From the NCBI GenBank assembly GCA_017428545.1, contig JAFRQR010000020.1, positions 248,001 to 312,000 on the forward strand: 64,000 nucleotides of DNA. The letters are read 5' to 3'. The DNA comes from Clostridiales bacterium. GTDB taxonomy: Bacteria > Bacillota > Clostridia > Saccharofermentanales > Saccharofermentanaceae. The translations under genes were made by a program, and so were the position numbers. Positions 51,836 through 62,054 of the stretch are shown here, in pieces; position 1 is the first letter of the stretch; each line of letters starts with the position of its first letter. Below the pieces are notes generated by a model. The model ran no database searches and was not told where the DNA came from. It was given only the letters and a program-made list of their open reading frames with translations.

Positions 51836-54800
51836 TCAGACGCCGAGGTCGACTTTGAAATTGCTTCCGGTCGGAGTCTTCTCGACCCTGATCTGCTGGG
51901 GGATGCCGGCGATCAGTTCCTGTCTGTGGCTGATGACACCGACAAGTTTGTTGGCGCTGGTGAGTCTGGTTAAGACATCCAGAGTAGTTTCGAGAGACTT
52001 CTGATCGAGCGTGCCGAAACCTTCATCAACGAAGAGGGCATCCATCTGGACACCGCCCTGATTCGAGGATACGGTATCCGAAAGACCGAGAGCCAGGCTC
52101 AGAGAGGCTTTGAAACTTTCTCCGCCGGAGAGATTTCCGACCGGTCTTGATTTACCCGTATAGTGATCGAGCACCTCAAGATCCAGGAAAGTATTACTCT
52201 TATGCCCGATCGAATCTTTCTTGCGTCTCATTTCATACTGCTGGTCACTCATCGGAAGCAAGCGTCTGTTCGCCGCTGCGATGATACCGTCAAATCCGGC
52301 CGCCTGGATATACTGTTCAAGAGTGATCTTCCCGTTACTCGTCGTTCCTCTGACCAGTTTATACAGTTTTTCGCAGATCGCGAATTCATGGCGGGAAGAA
52401 TCAAAGTCTTTTCTCTGTGCATCGATATTTCTCTTCTTCTCCTCATTGGTCGCAATGCGGTTCAAAAGCGTATTCTCTGATGTACGAAGAGCCGACACTG
52501 CAGTTTCCTGCGATTCACACAATGCCTTAAGTTCTTCCTCATCAACAAGCGTTCTGCCCTTCGCATCTTTTTCAGCCTGCTCGAGCTGCGTCTTATTCGT
52601 TGCCTTCGCCGTCTTAAACTCGTTGATCTCATTTTCTGTCTGAGCAAGAGTTTCTTCATCGGTAACAAGTGCGAGCATTTCTTCGCAGGAAGTAAACTTC
52701 TGCTCGGCAAACTTTTTGTTCAGCGAATCCAGAAGATCCTTTTCGGTCTTCTTCTGTACCTGGAGGTTTTCTTCGAGTGTCTTGATCTCCGCGGTAACCG
52801 CCGCCAGATCTTGAACGGCTTTATTCTTCGCTTCCGTGGACGTCTTAATGAGATCCGTGATCTCATCATAGACCTTCTGCGCTTCTGCTTTTTCCTTTTC
52901 AGCCGTCTTCTTATCCGGATAACTCAGAGAAGCGAGTTCTTTCAGAGTCGTCTGATTGGCAACGATCGAAGATTCGTTGGCACTCTTCTTCTTAGCCAGT
53001 TCTTCCTTTTCAGCGGATATCGAATTCAGGCTTTCCATCGTCGCATCGTATTCGGTTTTAGATTTCGCCAGAAGCTTGCACTCTTTCTGAAGAGAATTCT
53101 GCAGAACGACATTTTCCTGGATCTTTGCCGTCAGAACCGCATCAGCGTTCTTCAGATCAGAAAGAAGTTCATCGAGTTCTTTGTCGTCTGTCGAAACAGC
53201 CAGAAGCTCATGTTGGAGACACTCGCGGGAAGCCTTGACCATCTGATTTTCGTAATCTGAAAGAGCGTTTCTGGCGACTTCCGCCACTGTAACCGCCTTG
53301 TTCTTCTTTTCGAGACCTTCGCTCTCACGAGCCTTGATCTCCTCGAGTTTTTCTTCCGTGATCGACTCATCGGGAAGAACCGCCAGTTCCGGATGGTGTT
53401 CGGATCCGCAGACCGGACACTTCTGCCCTTCTTTAAGATCCTTTGCGAGGATGCCCGCACGGCAGTACTCGAGGATCTTCTCGGCGTGGTCAAATTCGCG
53501 CTTCAACTCGTCATATTCATCAGAAAGAATTACAAGAGCATCCTGCTTCTCTTTCAGATCAGCGGCGCGTTTTGCGCGATCTTTTACCTGAACATCGAGG
53601 ATCGCCTTCACATCAGAAGAAAGCTGCCCGCACTGTTTTCCGAAGGTAGCCGCAACCTCTTTTTCCAGCGGCTTTCCTTCAAGAGACGCGATCGTCTTTT
53701 TGAGTTCTTCGCTTCTGGATTTCAGCTCGGTCTCTTTTTCTTTCAGCGCATTTTCCTGCTCGGCGATCTTCTTTCTCTCTTCGTCCAAAGATGCCAGAGC
53801 TTTCTCACACTGATCCTTCTTGTCGTACTGCTTTTCATCCTCGGTGATCTTGAGGATCTTTTTCTTGAGCTCGTCTGCCTCGCCGCTTCTTACTTCGGCA
53901 GCCTTGAGCTGCTCGTCCAAAAGGTCTGCCTGCTTTTTGGTGCCTTCCTTCAAGGACGTTTTTGTGACGATCAGTTCTTCCGTCTTCTTTGCCTCGGAGG
54001 ACTTATTATTCCACGACACATAAAGCGGATTCACCTCACGGGAAGCTGCCTTCTGACGTGCCAGAACAGCCTCGGTCTCCTTGATTTCCGGCTCTCGTCC
54101 GGAGAGTTCCTTCTGCTCGGAAAGAAGAGCTTCGCGTCTTTGGATGAACGCGTTATTCGTCTGCGCCTGGGCAAGTTTTTCTTTATTCTTACCGAGTTCT
54201 GCCTCGGCCTTTTTCAGACCTTCCGTGATCGTCTTTTTTCTGGAAGACTCGGATCCGATCGCTTTGTCGATCATATCGATGAGAGACTGGATATCCCAGA
54301 CCATATCTTTATTCGAGGTTTTCTGTTTCAGGTCCTCAAGTTCTGGAAATACCGGATCATCTGCCGCCACGGAAACATCGCTAAAGTACTGGGCGATACT
54401 CTGCGCGATGCTGTCCGATCGGTCTTTATTGGCATCCATCTTTCCCTTAAGGATCCCCTCCATCCGCTGATAGCCGGACGTAAGGAAGATGGTACGGAGG
54501 ATCTCGGTCCTCTTATCCGTCTTGGCGTTCAGAAGATCAAAGAACTCTCCCTGGGCGATCATGGCGATCTGCTTGAACTGGTTGACATCGATATTCAGGA
54601 TCTCCCGGATCCTGTTGTTGACCTCCGTCAATCCCTCGACCGGCGGCTGTCCGTCTTCCTGAAGGGTCGCTTTCTCACCTTCCGTAATAAACCCTTCTCC
54701 GCGCTGTTTCTTCCTGGTATAAGAAGGCCATCTGCAGACGGTGAAATTCCTGCCCTGATGCGTGAAATGGAATTCTACGAAACTCTCCGCGCTCTCACTT

Positions 54801-55015
54801 GCGTACTCGCTCCGGAGATACTTCTCATCACGGTTGGACATACTCGTTTTCCCATAAAGTGCATAACAGATTGCATCGAAGATCATGGTCTTTCCCGCAC
54901 CGGTATCCCCCGTGACCAGGAACAGTCCTTTTTCATCGAAATCTTCGAAGTTGATTTCCGGCATTTTTCCGGCGTAGGGGCCGAATGCACTGATGATCAA
55001 TTTAGTCGGCTTCAT
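51836..55015 (-). CDS. sbcC: Exonuclease subunit SbcC
   Basis: 1,059 residues from the ATG at 55015. N-terminal Walker A is GDTGAGKTMIFDAICYALYG near 37. Long coiled coils flank the zinc hook GQKCPVCGSEHHPE near 533. The signature NLSGGESFKASLSLALGLSD lies near 960 and Walker B DALFVDEGFGTLDQ near 992. It is the SMC-like half of the SbcCD complex that cuts DNA hairpins and trims ends during recombination. It follows sbcD with a 14-bp overlap, the usual order. The presence of SbcCD is relevant given the many palindromic arrays here. Confidence 0.95.
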   Translation of the reverse strand: MKPTKLIISAFGPYAGKMPEINFEDFDEKGLFLVTGDTGAGKTMIFDAICYALYGKTSMSNRDEKYLRSEYASESAESFVEFHFTHQGRNFTVCRWPSYTRKKQRGEGFITEGEKATLQEDGQPPVEGLTEVNNRIREILNIDVNQFKQIAMIAQGEFFDLLNAKTDKRTEILRTIFLTSGYQRMEGILKGKMDANKDRSDSIAQSIAQYFSDVSVAADDPVFPELEDLKQKTSNKDMVWDIQSLIDMIDKAIGSESSRKKTITEGLKKAEAELGKNKEKLAQAQTNNAFIQRREALLSEQKELSGREPEIKETEAVLARQKAASREVNPLYVSWNNKSSEAKKTEELIVTKTSLKEGTKKQADLLDEQLKAAEVRSGEADELKKKILKITEDEKQYDKKDQCEKALASLDEERKKIAEQENALKEKETELKSRSEELKKTIASLEGKPLEKEVAATFGKQCGQLSSDVKAILDVQVKDRAKRAADLKEKQDALVILSDEYDELKREFDHAEKILEYCRAGILAKDLKEGQKCPVCGSEHHPELAVLPDESITEEKLEEIKARESEGLEKKNKAVTVAEVARNALSDYENQMVKASRECLQHELLAVSTDDKELDELLSDLKNADAVLTAKIQENVVLQNSLQKECKLLAKSKTEYDATMESLNSISAEKEELAKKKSANESSIVANQTTLKELASLSYPDKKTAEKEKAEAQKVYDEITDLIKTSTEAKNKAVQDLAAVTAEIKTLEENLQVQKKTEKDLLDSLNKKFAEQKFTSCEEMLALVTDEETLAQTENEINEFKTAKATNKTQLEQAEKDAKGRTLVDEEELKALCESQETAVSALRTSENTLLNRIATNEEKKRNIDAQRKDFDSSRHEFAICEKLYKLVRGTTSNGKITLEQYIQAAGFDGIIAAANRRLLPMSDQQYEMRRKKDSIGHKSNTFLDLEVLDHYTGKSRPVGNLSGGESFKASLSLALGLSDTVSSNQGGVQMDALFVDEGFGTLDQKSLETTLDVLTRLTSANKLVGVISHRQELIAGIPQQIRVEKTPTGSNFKVDLGV

Positions 55016-56156
55016 GGAACACACCCGCCTCTCTTCCTGCCATACGCATCACGGCCATCTCTTCCTCGGAGATCTCGCAGCCGTAGATCTCTTGGTAGAA
55101 ATCACCGATCAGATCTTCAAACTTCCTGCCTTCGGCGAACTTGGAAATATCGACCTGCTCGACTTCTCTCGTATGGGAGTTATCAAAGTCGATCTTCACG
55201 GTATTCTTATAGGTCCCCTGAATGATCCCCATAACATCGTTGATGATCTCCTCATCCGTCAGCGTCGCGTAGATGAAGTCTTCGGAATCCCTGACATTTT
55301 CAGGCTTAAGGAGCTCCGATAGAGTGCCGCGGATATGACGCACATTTCTCATCGGAACAAGAGGAATAAGATCGATCTTGACGTCTTTGCCGTCGATCGT
55401 GATGAGCGGGACACTCTTTTCGATATCCACTTCACTCAGGGAATACTTCAGTGGCGATCCGGCATAGCGGACCTCATCTCTTCCAACGCGCTGCGGTCTG
55501 TGGATATGGCCGAGCGCCACATAATCAAACTTATCGAAAAGGTCATATCCGATCTTTTCGACCATGCCGACACTCAGTGTGGCAACGCCCTCAGATCCGC
55601 CTGTAAGAGGATCTTCGCCTTTCCCTGAAACGAACTGATGCGCAAGAAGGACATTACAGACATTCTCATCGATATCCGCGTGATCGAGGATCACACGAAC
55701 GGCATCCTCATAATTCTCGATAGTCTCCTCCGGATAAAAATGTCTGACCTGTGAGGCCTTAACGAACGGCAGAAGATAGAAATGCACCTCGTTTTTCCCG
55801 TCGGAAACGACCTGCTTTTCCAGAGTCCCGTTAAAGACGGAAGCGATGAACACCTTGCGGCTTTCAAAAAATGCCTTGCCGAAATTCAGCCGGTCATCCG
55901 AATCATGGTTACCGGAGATCATGAAGGTCTTCACATTCATTTCCGCAAGCCGGCTCAGGAATCTGTCCAGAAGCCGGGTCGCAGCTTCGCTCGGGATGGC
56001 CTTATCGTAGACATCCCCGCAGATCAGGACTCCGTCTGCAGATTCTTTTTCGACTATCTCCAGGATACGGTCCAATATGTACTCCTGGTCACTTATCAGG
56101 TCAAATTCACCCAGCGTCTTTCCCAGGTGAAGATCTCCAAGATGAACAAGCTTCAT
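55002..56156 (-). CDS. sbcD: Exonuclease subunit SbcD
   Basis: 384 residues from the ATG at 56156 (GGAGGTGAT upstream); the longer frame starts without a ribosome site. The Mre11-type phosphoesterase motifs are in order: GDLHLGK near 6, GDVYDKAIPS near 50, GNHDSDDRL near 85 and ALGHIHRPQ near 217. It supplies the nuclease active site for SbcCD. It is the first gene of the pair. Confidence 0.95.
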   Translation of the reverse strand: MKLVHLGDLHLGKTLGEFDLISDQEYILDRILEIVEKESADGVLICGDVYDKAIPSEAATRLLDRFLSRLAEMNVKTFMISGNHDSDDRLNFGKAFFESRKVFIASVFNGTLEKQVVSDGKNEVHFYLLPFVKASQVRHFYPEETIENYEDAVRVILDHADIDENVCNVLLAHQFVSGKGEDPLTGGSEGVATLSVGMVEKIGYDLFDKFDYVALGHIHRPQRVGRDEVRYAGSPLKYSLSEVDIEKSVPLITIDGKDVKIDLIPLVPMRNVRHIRGTLSELLKPENVRDSEDFIYATLTDEEIINDVMGIIQGTYKNTVKIDFDNSHTREVEQVDISKFAEGRKFEDLIGDFYQEIYGCEISEEEMAVMRMAGREAGVFHEAD

Positions 56157-56361
56157 ATAAAGATCACCTCCGTTTGCGATCTTAAGGCCGGACAGCGGTG
56201 CTTTTGGCAAAGTGCAAAGGCACGCTTCAAAAAGAAAATTCACTGACTATAGTATAAACTATTTTGCTGTCCGATTATTGTGCCTGCATAGACTTGACAA
56301 AGTACTTTTTTCCATTTTCGATTTCGAAAACAAAAAGCATTTCCGAGATACACTGAAATAA

Positions 56362-56390
56362 TTGAAGAAAAAGCCTGTTAATGGTATTAT
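56362..56390 (+). promoter_or_regulatory. Predicted promoter of the glycerophosphotransferase/YidC-sulfatase cluster
   Basis: TTGAAG (56362-56367) is followed by a 17-base spacer and TATTAT (56385-56390), about 74 bp before the first start codon. The 56157-56361 stretch upstream is AT-rich with one AAAAGCAC-word copy (56198) and nothing else obvious. Confidence 0.55.
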
Positions 56391-56463
56391 ACAGATTTGT
56401 GGGCGTTTGCTTCATGTGACTTGGCAGACCGCCCTCTTGCGAGGAAAAAGAAGAGGAAACAAA

Positions 56464-57822
56464 ATGGAACTAATGGTGCGTCTTTATATCGATCCGGGTA
56501 CGGGTGGAATGCTTTTCACCGTCTTCTTTGCTATATTCGGTGTTGTCTTCTTCTCCGCGAGAACCGCTTATGATAAGCTGAAATTCAAGATCAGCGGCGG
56601 TAAACAGGCCAAGATCAGCAAGGAGAAGATCCCGCTCGTTATCTTTTCCGACCACAAAAGATACTGGACGACTTTTGAGCCGATCGCAGATGAGCTCGAG
56701 AAAAGACAGAAAAAGACCGTCTATCTCACCTGCTCCAAGGATGATCCGGCGCTTTCCAAGAAATACGAATACATCACCTGTGAATACATCGGTGAAGGCA
56801 ACAAAGCCTTTGCCAAGCTCAATGTCCTAAATGCGGCCGTCGTTCTTTCGACAACGCCGAGCCTGGACGTTTTCCAGTGGAAGCGCAGCACGAACGTCAA
56901 CTGCTATATCCACATCCCGCACGCGGCAAGTGACATCACGCTCTATCGCATGTTCGGCATCGACCATTACGACGCATTTATTCTTTCCGGCGAGTACCAG
57001 GAAAAACAGATCCGGAAACTCGAAGAACTCCGCAATATCAAGCCACGTGACATCGAGCTTTGCGGCATTCCTTACATGGACGAGATGAAGAAACGCCTCG
57101 AAAGCCGAAAAGACGCTCCAAAACACGACCGGACAGTGCTTTTGGCGCCGTCGTGGGGCGAAAGCGGAATCCTTTCCCGATTCGGTGAAAAGCTCATCGA
57201 TTCCCTCATCGCGACCGGCTACAAGGTCATCGTCAGGCCGCATCCGCAGTCTTTTACCTCGGAAAAAGCACTGGTCGACAAACTCATGGAGAAATATAAC
57301 GACACATCGAAAGTCACCTGGAACCGGGATAATGACAACTTCGACGTGCTTTATAATTCCGACATCCTGATCTCGGATTTTTCGGGCGTCATGTTCGACT
57401 ATACGCTCGTTTTCGATAAGCCCATCCTCTACACGAATACGGACTTTAAGAAAAATCCGTACGATGCATTCTGGATCGACGAGCCGCTCTGGACATTTGA
57501 GATCCTGCCGTCTCTTGGCCTTGAACTGAATGATGAAAATGCATCTCACGTCAAAGACCTGATCGACAAGTGCATCGAGGATTCGTCTTTTGCCGAAGGT
57601 CGTGATAAAGCACGATCCGAGACGTGGGTCCATATCGGTGAAGGCGCAGAAAGATCGGCCGATTTCATTTTGAAAAAGCTCGATGAAGTAACGGCGCTGA
57701 TCGCTGCCGAAGAAGAGGCCAAGGAAAAAAAGAAAAAACACGGCAAAAAGGCGGCCTCAAAAAAGCCGGAAAATACTGAAGATAAATCTTCTCCGAAAAA
57801 GAAGAAAAAGAAGGAGGTGTGA
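56464..57822 (+). CDS. CDP-glycerol glycerophosphotransferase-like protein, copy 1
   Basis: 452 residues from the ATG at 56464; the start matches the copy-2 protein residue for residue (M..., then LYIDPGTGGMLFTV). The N-terminus has a YIDPGTGG motif and one transmembrane helix. The TagB/TagF-type domain follows: VLLAPSWGESGILSRFG near 226, RPHPQSFTS near 262 with the catalytic His, and DILISDFSGVMFDYTLVFDKPI near 302. This fold transfers glycerol phosphate or similar from CDP-linked donors in teichoic-acid synthesis. The C-terminal 45 residues are a Lys-rich tail. The next gene starts 6 bp later. Confidence 0.88.
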   Translation: MELMVRLYIDPGTGGMLFTVFFAIFGVVFFSARTAYDKLKFKISGGKQAKISKEKIPLVIFSDHKRYWTTFEPIADELEKRQKKTVYLTCSKDDPALSKKYEYITCEYIGEGNKAFAKLNVLNAAVVLSTTPSLDVFQWKRSTNVNCYIHIPHAASDITLYRMFGIDHYDAFILSGEYQEKQIRKLEELRNIKPRDIELCGIPYMDEMKKRLESRKDAPKHDRTVLLAPSWGESGILSRFGEKLIDSLIATGYKVIVRPHPQSFTSEKALVDKLMEKYNDTSKVTWNRDNDNFDVLYNSDILISDFSGVMFDYTLVFDKPILYTNTDFKKNPYDAFWIDEPLWTFEILPSLGLELNDENASHVKDLIDKCIEDSSFAEGRDKARSETWVHIGEGAERSADFILKKLDEVTALIAAEEEAKEKKKKHGKKAASKKPENTEDKSSPKKKKKKEV

Positions 57823-57828
57823 TCGGGT

Positions 57829-60615
57829 ATGTCATTTCTATCTGCTATCTACACCATCGCGATCACTCCGATCGAGCTTCTTCTCGAAGTGATATTCACG
57901 CTTGCAAATAAGGTCATCGGGAACACCGGTCTTTCGATCATATTCCTGAGTCTTGCCGTCAACTTCCTCGTGCTGCCTCTTTACATCCGCGCGGATGAAC
58001 TGCAGAACGAAGAGCGCGAGATCCAGAAAAAGATGGCGTTCCATATCAAGAACATTAAAAAGACGTTTAAAGGAAACGAACAGTTCCTGATGCTTCAGGA
58101 ATACTACCGCATCAATAACTATAAGCCGATATACGCGCTAAAAAGTACGACTTCCCTGCTCCTTCAGATCCCGTTCTTTATCGCGGCTTATAACCTTCTT
58201 TCTCATATGCAGAGCCTGCAGGGCATGTCCTTTTGGTTCATCAAAGATCTCGGAAAAGAAGACGCCGCCTTCATGATCGGATCTTTTGCGGTCAACATCC
58301 TGCCGATCCTTATGACGGTGATCAATATCGTTTCGGGTATCATCTACACCAAAGGTCATCCGGTAAAGGAAAAGATCCAGATCTACGGCCTTGCGCTGAT
58401 CTTCCTGGTACTCCTTTACCACTCGCCGGCAGGACTTGTTTTCTACTGGCTCCTCAACAATGTTTTCTCACTTCTGAAGAACATCTTCTATAAGCTTAAG
58501 GACCCGAAGAAAACGCTTTCCGTTATCTTTGCGGTTGCCGGCATTGCCGCGGCCATCCATACCCTTACGAGAGCAGATTTCGGTCCAAGACAGAAATCCC
58601 TTCTCTGCTTCTGCTGTTTCCTTATGATCCTCCCGTTTTTGTCGGGACTTTCCAAGAAGGAAAGAAAAGCACGTCCGAAAGACTATATCGTTTTCGTTTG
58701 CGGCGCTGTTTTCCTGACACTCGTTACGGGTTTCCTCATCCCGTCCGCGGTTATCGGTGATTCTGTTGCGGAATTTTATGACTCATTTCATCTTTCGAAT
58801 CCTGCTCTTTATCTTCTCCATTCGGGACTCATCGCATTTGGTACCTTCGTGGTATGGGGCAGCATTTTCTACTTCTTCATGAGCGATAGGGTCAAGGCCT
58901 TCTTCAGCGACGGCATCTGGATCATCTGCGGAACGGGGATCGCTAACTACATGCTGTTCGGTAGAAATCTCGGCATCCTTTCTTCTAGTCTCCGCTACGA
59001 AGACGAGCCTGTTTTCACGAAAAATGAGTATATCATCAATACCCTCGTGGTCTTAGGTATCGCGCTTGCCATGCATTTCTTCTACATCAAGCTCCATAAG
59101 ATCGCCCGAGGCATCCTTATCGCGGGAGCAATAGCTGTCATTCCGCTCTTCTTCACAAACTTCGACGTGATCTGGACAACATATCAGGAAGATTCCTTCT
59201 ACTTTACACGTTATGTATCAGGTAAAACGCCTTCTGTCCAGCTCAGCACGGAAGGCCAGAATGTCATCGTCCTGATGCTCGACCGCGCCATCGGTCCGCA
59301 GGTCCCGTACATTTTTAAAGAAAAGCCGGAACTTGCCGAAAAGTTTGACGGATTCACCTATTACCAGAACACGGTCTCTTTCGGCAGTCACACGAATATC
59401 GCGGCACCGGCGCTTTTCGGCGGGTATGAGTACACACCGAAAGAGCTGAATAAAAGAGACACCGAGCTTCTCGAGGATAAGCACAACGAGGCACTGAAAG
59501 TGATGCCGGTGCTTTTCGGTGAGAACGGATACGACGTCACGATCTGCGATCCGCCGTACGCAGGCTATTCCTGGAATCCGGATCTTTCGATCTATGACGA
59601 TCATCCGGAATTCCACTGCTACAACACGACCGGCTATTTCGACTATTTCAATGGTTCTGAGGAGTCCAAAGAACTGATGGCTCAGGTCGACGAAGTCCGA
59701 AACAGAAACTTCTTCTTCTACTCGCTTACGAAGATCGCGCCACTTGTCATGCACCATACACTCTATGACAACGGTGCCTATAACGACTCCAAGTTTTCGG
59801 GCAAGGGCGAGATGACGATCGCCTCGATCCAGTATAACGACGGCATTTCGAAAAGCACCGGATACGATCCGGACTTCTTGAATTCGTTCGCTGTTCTTAC
59901 TCACCTTAAAGACCTGACCACGATCACGGACGACCCGCAGAATACTTTCCTCATGATGGCCAACGATACGACTCACCAGCAGTGTCTCCTTCAGAAACCG
60001 GATTACATGCCGGCACTTGTCGTCGACAACACCGCATACGATGTGGATCTTCAGAATCAGCCGCAGTTTCAGGTCGACGGAAGAAAGATGAAGATGCGTT
60101 CCTACACGCAGGTATCGCACTATCACATCAACATGGCCGCGTTTCTGCAGCTCGGCGAATGGTTCGACTACCTCAGGGAAATGGGCGTTTACGACAATAC
60201 CCGAATCATCCTCGTTTCCGACCACGGCTACGAATGCGGAAGTTTCGGCCTTTCCTGCCATGCGTTTAGGATGAGTGGCGACAGAACCTCAAGTTTCGAT
60301 GAAGATGTCGAGTTTTACATGCCGCTTCTTATGGTCAAAGACTTTAACGCCACCGGCTTTACGGTCAACAAGGACTTCATGACCAATGCCGATACCCCGG
60401 CGCTCGCGACGGAAGGGATCATCGAAGATCCGACAAATCCGTTTACCGGGAATCCGCTTATAACTGATGCCAAAGACGAGCCGCAGTATATCCTTTCGAC
60501 CACACACTGGAGCATCTATGTCAACAACGGAGAACAGTTCATGGAGGACTCCTGGTTCACGGTTTCGGACGATCCGTACGATATCAAGAACTGGAAGTAT
60601 GTCGGAGAGGGCTGA
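57829..60615 (+). CDS. YidC/Oxa1-sulfatase fusion protein, copy 1
   Basis: 928 residues in three parts. (a) Residues 1-220 follow the YidC/Oxa1 layout: GLSIIFLSLAVNFLVLPLY, then a basic cytoplasmic helical hairpin, then SLLLQIPFFIAAYNLL, then SPAGLVFYWLLNNVFSLL. (b) Residues about 230-455 add roughly seven helices. (c) Residues about 475-880 are an extracytoplasmic alkaline-phosphatase/sulfatase-type domain. It has VIVLMLDRAIG with a metal Asp at 485, GSHTNIAAPALFGG with a candidate nucleophile Thr at 522, and VSDHGYECG with metal Asp/His at 798/799. The groove Arg of YidC is Asn45 here. A role as LtaS-like phosphoglycerol transferase coupled to membrane transfer is inferred. Confidence 0.85.
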   Translation: MSFLSAIYTIAITPIELLLEVIFTLANKVIGNTGLSIIFLSLAVNFLVLPLYIRADELQNEEREIQKKMAFHIKNIKKTFKGNEQFLMLQEYYRINNYKPIYALKSTTSLLLQIPFFIAAYNLLSHMQSLQGMSFWFIKDLGKEDAAFMIGSFAVNILPILMTVINIVSGIIYTKGHPVKEKIQIYGLALIFLVLLYHSPAGLVFYWLLNNVFSLLKNIFYKLKDPKKTLSVIFAVAGIAAAIHTLTRADFGPRQKSLLCFCCFLMILPFLSGLSKKERKARPKDYIVFVCGAVFLTLVTGFLIPSAVIGDSVAEFYDSFHLSNPALYLLHSGLIAFGTFVVWGSIFYFFMSDRVKAFFSDGIWIICGTGIANYMLFGRNLGILSSSLRYEDEPVFTKNEYIINTLVVLGIALAMHFFYIKLHKIARGILIAGAIAVIPLFFTNFDVIWTTYQEDSFYFTRYVSGKTPSVQLSTEGQNVIVLMLDRAIGPQVPYIFKEKPELAEKFDGFTYYQNTVSFGSHTNIAAPALFGGYEYTPKELNKRDTELLEDKHNEALKVMPVLFGENGYDVTICDPPYAGYSWNPDLSIYDDHPEFHCYNTTGYFDYFNGSEESKELMAQVDEVRNRNFFFYSLTKIAPLVMHHTLYDNGAYNDSKFSGKGEMTIASIQYNDGISKSTGYDPDFLNSFAVLTHLKDLTTITDDPQNTFLMMANDTTHQQCLLQKPDYMPALVVDNTAYDVDLQNQPQFQVDGRKMKMRSYTQVSHYHINMAAFLQLGEWFDYLREMGVYDNTRIILVSDHGYECGSFGLSCHAFRMSGDRTSSFDEDVEFYMPLLMVKDFNATGFTVNKDFMTNADTPALATEGIIEDPTNPFTGNPLITDAKDEPQYILSTTHWSIYVNNGEQFMEDSWFTVSDDPYDIKNWKYVGEG

Positions 60616-60707
60616 TCTGCGCTTTCATTGCAATAATATATAGTTCGTTATAAAATATTTGTTTGTGAATGGACGCGTAAGTGCAAATTGCCATTCTGGA
60701 GGGTTTT

Positions 60708-62054
60708 GTGGCTGATCATATGATTCTGTATATCGATCCGGGCACGGGAGGCATGCTCTTTACCGTCATGTTCGCGGTATTCGGCGTTCTGTTTTTCTCC
60801 CTTCACGCTCTTTTCGATAAAATGAAGTTTCGACTGAGCGGCGGAAAAACGGCCAAGATGTCCGGCGAAAAATACCCTCTCGTCATCTTTTCCGACCATA
60901 AGAGATACTGGAACACCTTCGAACCGATCGTCGAAGAACTCGAAAAGCAGAAGCAGAAGACTGTGTATATGACCTGTTCCGAAGATGATCCGGCGTTCGA
61001 CAAAAAGTACGAATATATCACATGCGAATATATCGGCGAGGGAAATAAAGCTTTTGCCAAGCTCAACGGCCTCAATGCTTCCGTCGTTTTCTCGACGACC
61101 CCGAGCCTTGACGTTTTCCAGTGGAAGCGCAGCAAGAACGTAGACTGCTATATCCACATCATGCACGCGGCCAAAGACATCACGATGTACAGGATGTTCG
61201 GCACCGACCACTACGATTCCTTTATCCTTTCGGGAGAACTTCAGGTCAGACAGATCCGCCAGCTCGAAAAGCTGCGCGGCATTCCGGAAAGAGATTATGA
61301 CTTAAGCGGCGTTCCTTATCTCGATGAGATGAAAAAACGCGTAGACTCTGCAGATCCCGTTCCTCCTCACGAGAGAACCGTGCTTCTCGCGCCGTCGTGG
61401 GGCGAAAGCGGCATCCTTTCAAGATTCGGCGAAAAACTCATCGACTCTCTCATCGCGACAGGATATAAGCTCATCGTAAGGCCGCATCCGCAGTCTTTCA
61501 CTTCGGAAAAAGAACTGATCGACAGACTGATGAAGAAGTATTCCGACACCTCGAAAGTCACCTGGAATTCCGATATCGACAACTTCGACGTACTCATGAA
61601 GTCCGACATTCTGATCTCGGACTATTCCGGTGTCATGTTCGAATTCGCGATGGTCTTCGACAAGCCGATCATCTACACAGATACCAAGTTTGATCCTCGT
61701 CCTTACGATGCCGACTGGATCGACGAGACACCGTGGACTTTCAGCATTCTCCCGTCCTTAGGTCCTGAACTGAACGACGAAAATGCCGGTAATATCAAGG
61801 AACTGATCGACAAGTGCATCGATGACAAGTCCTACCTCGAAGGAAGACAAAAAGCCCGTGAGGATATCTGGGTCAACATCGGCGAAAGCGCTAAGAGATC
61901 CGCCGACTTTATCATTAAGAAGGTCAACGAGATCGAGGATCGGGCGGCAAAAAAGGCAATGCAGGAAAAGATCGAGAAAAAGAAACAGCTCGAGGAGAAA
62001 ATGAAAAAAAGCACAAAGAAGCCTCTTTCTAAGGAAAAGGAGGTGAAAGCATAA
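60708..62054 (+). CDS. CDP-glycerol glycerophosphotransferase-like protein, copy 2
   Basis: 448 residues from GTG 60708; GGAGGG lies four bases upstream, and this start aligns exactly with copy 1. The same motifs are present: LYIDPGTGGMLFTVMFAVFG, LLAPSWGESGILSRFG, RPHPQSFTS and DILISDYSGVMFEFAMVFDK. Identity to copy 1 is high over the whole domain and lower in the Lys-rich tail (KKKQLEEKMKKSTKKPLS). The stop overlaps the next ATG (TAATG), stronger coupling than in copy 1. A short gap of 92 bp separates it from copy 1 of the fusion. Confidence 0.88.
   Translation: MADHMILYIDPGTGGMLFTVMFAVFGVLFFSLHALFDKMKFRLSGGKTAKMSGEKYPLVIFSDHKRYWNTFEPIVEELEKQKQKTVYMTCSEDDPAFDKKYEYITCEYIGEGNKAFAKLNGLNASVVFSTTPSLDVFQWKRSKNVDCYIHIMHAAKDITMYRMFGTDHYDSFILSGELQVRQIRQLEKLRGIPERDYDLSGVPYLDEMKKRVDSADPVPPHERTVLLAPSWGESGILSRFGEKLIDSLIATGYKLIVRPHPQSFTSEKELIDRLMKKYSDTSKVTWNSDIDNFDVLMKSDILISDYSGVMFEFAMVFDKPIIYTDTKFDPRPYDADWIDETPWTFSILPSLGPELNDENAGNIKELIDKCIDDKSYLEGRQKAREDIWVNIGESAKRSADFIIKKVNEIEDRAAKKAMQEKIEKKKQLEEKMKKSTKKPLSKEKEVKA

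Noticed and set aside
53393-55225. 610-residue open frame on the plus strand
   Set aside because: It is opposite sbcC, whose motifs are unmistakable.
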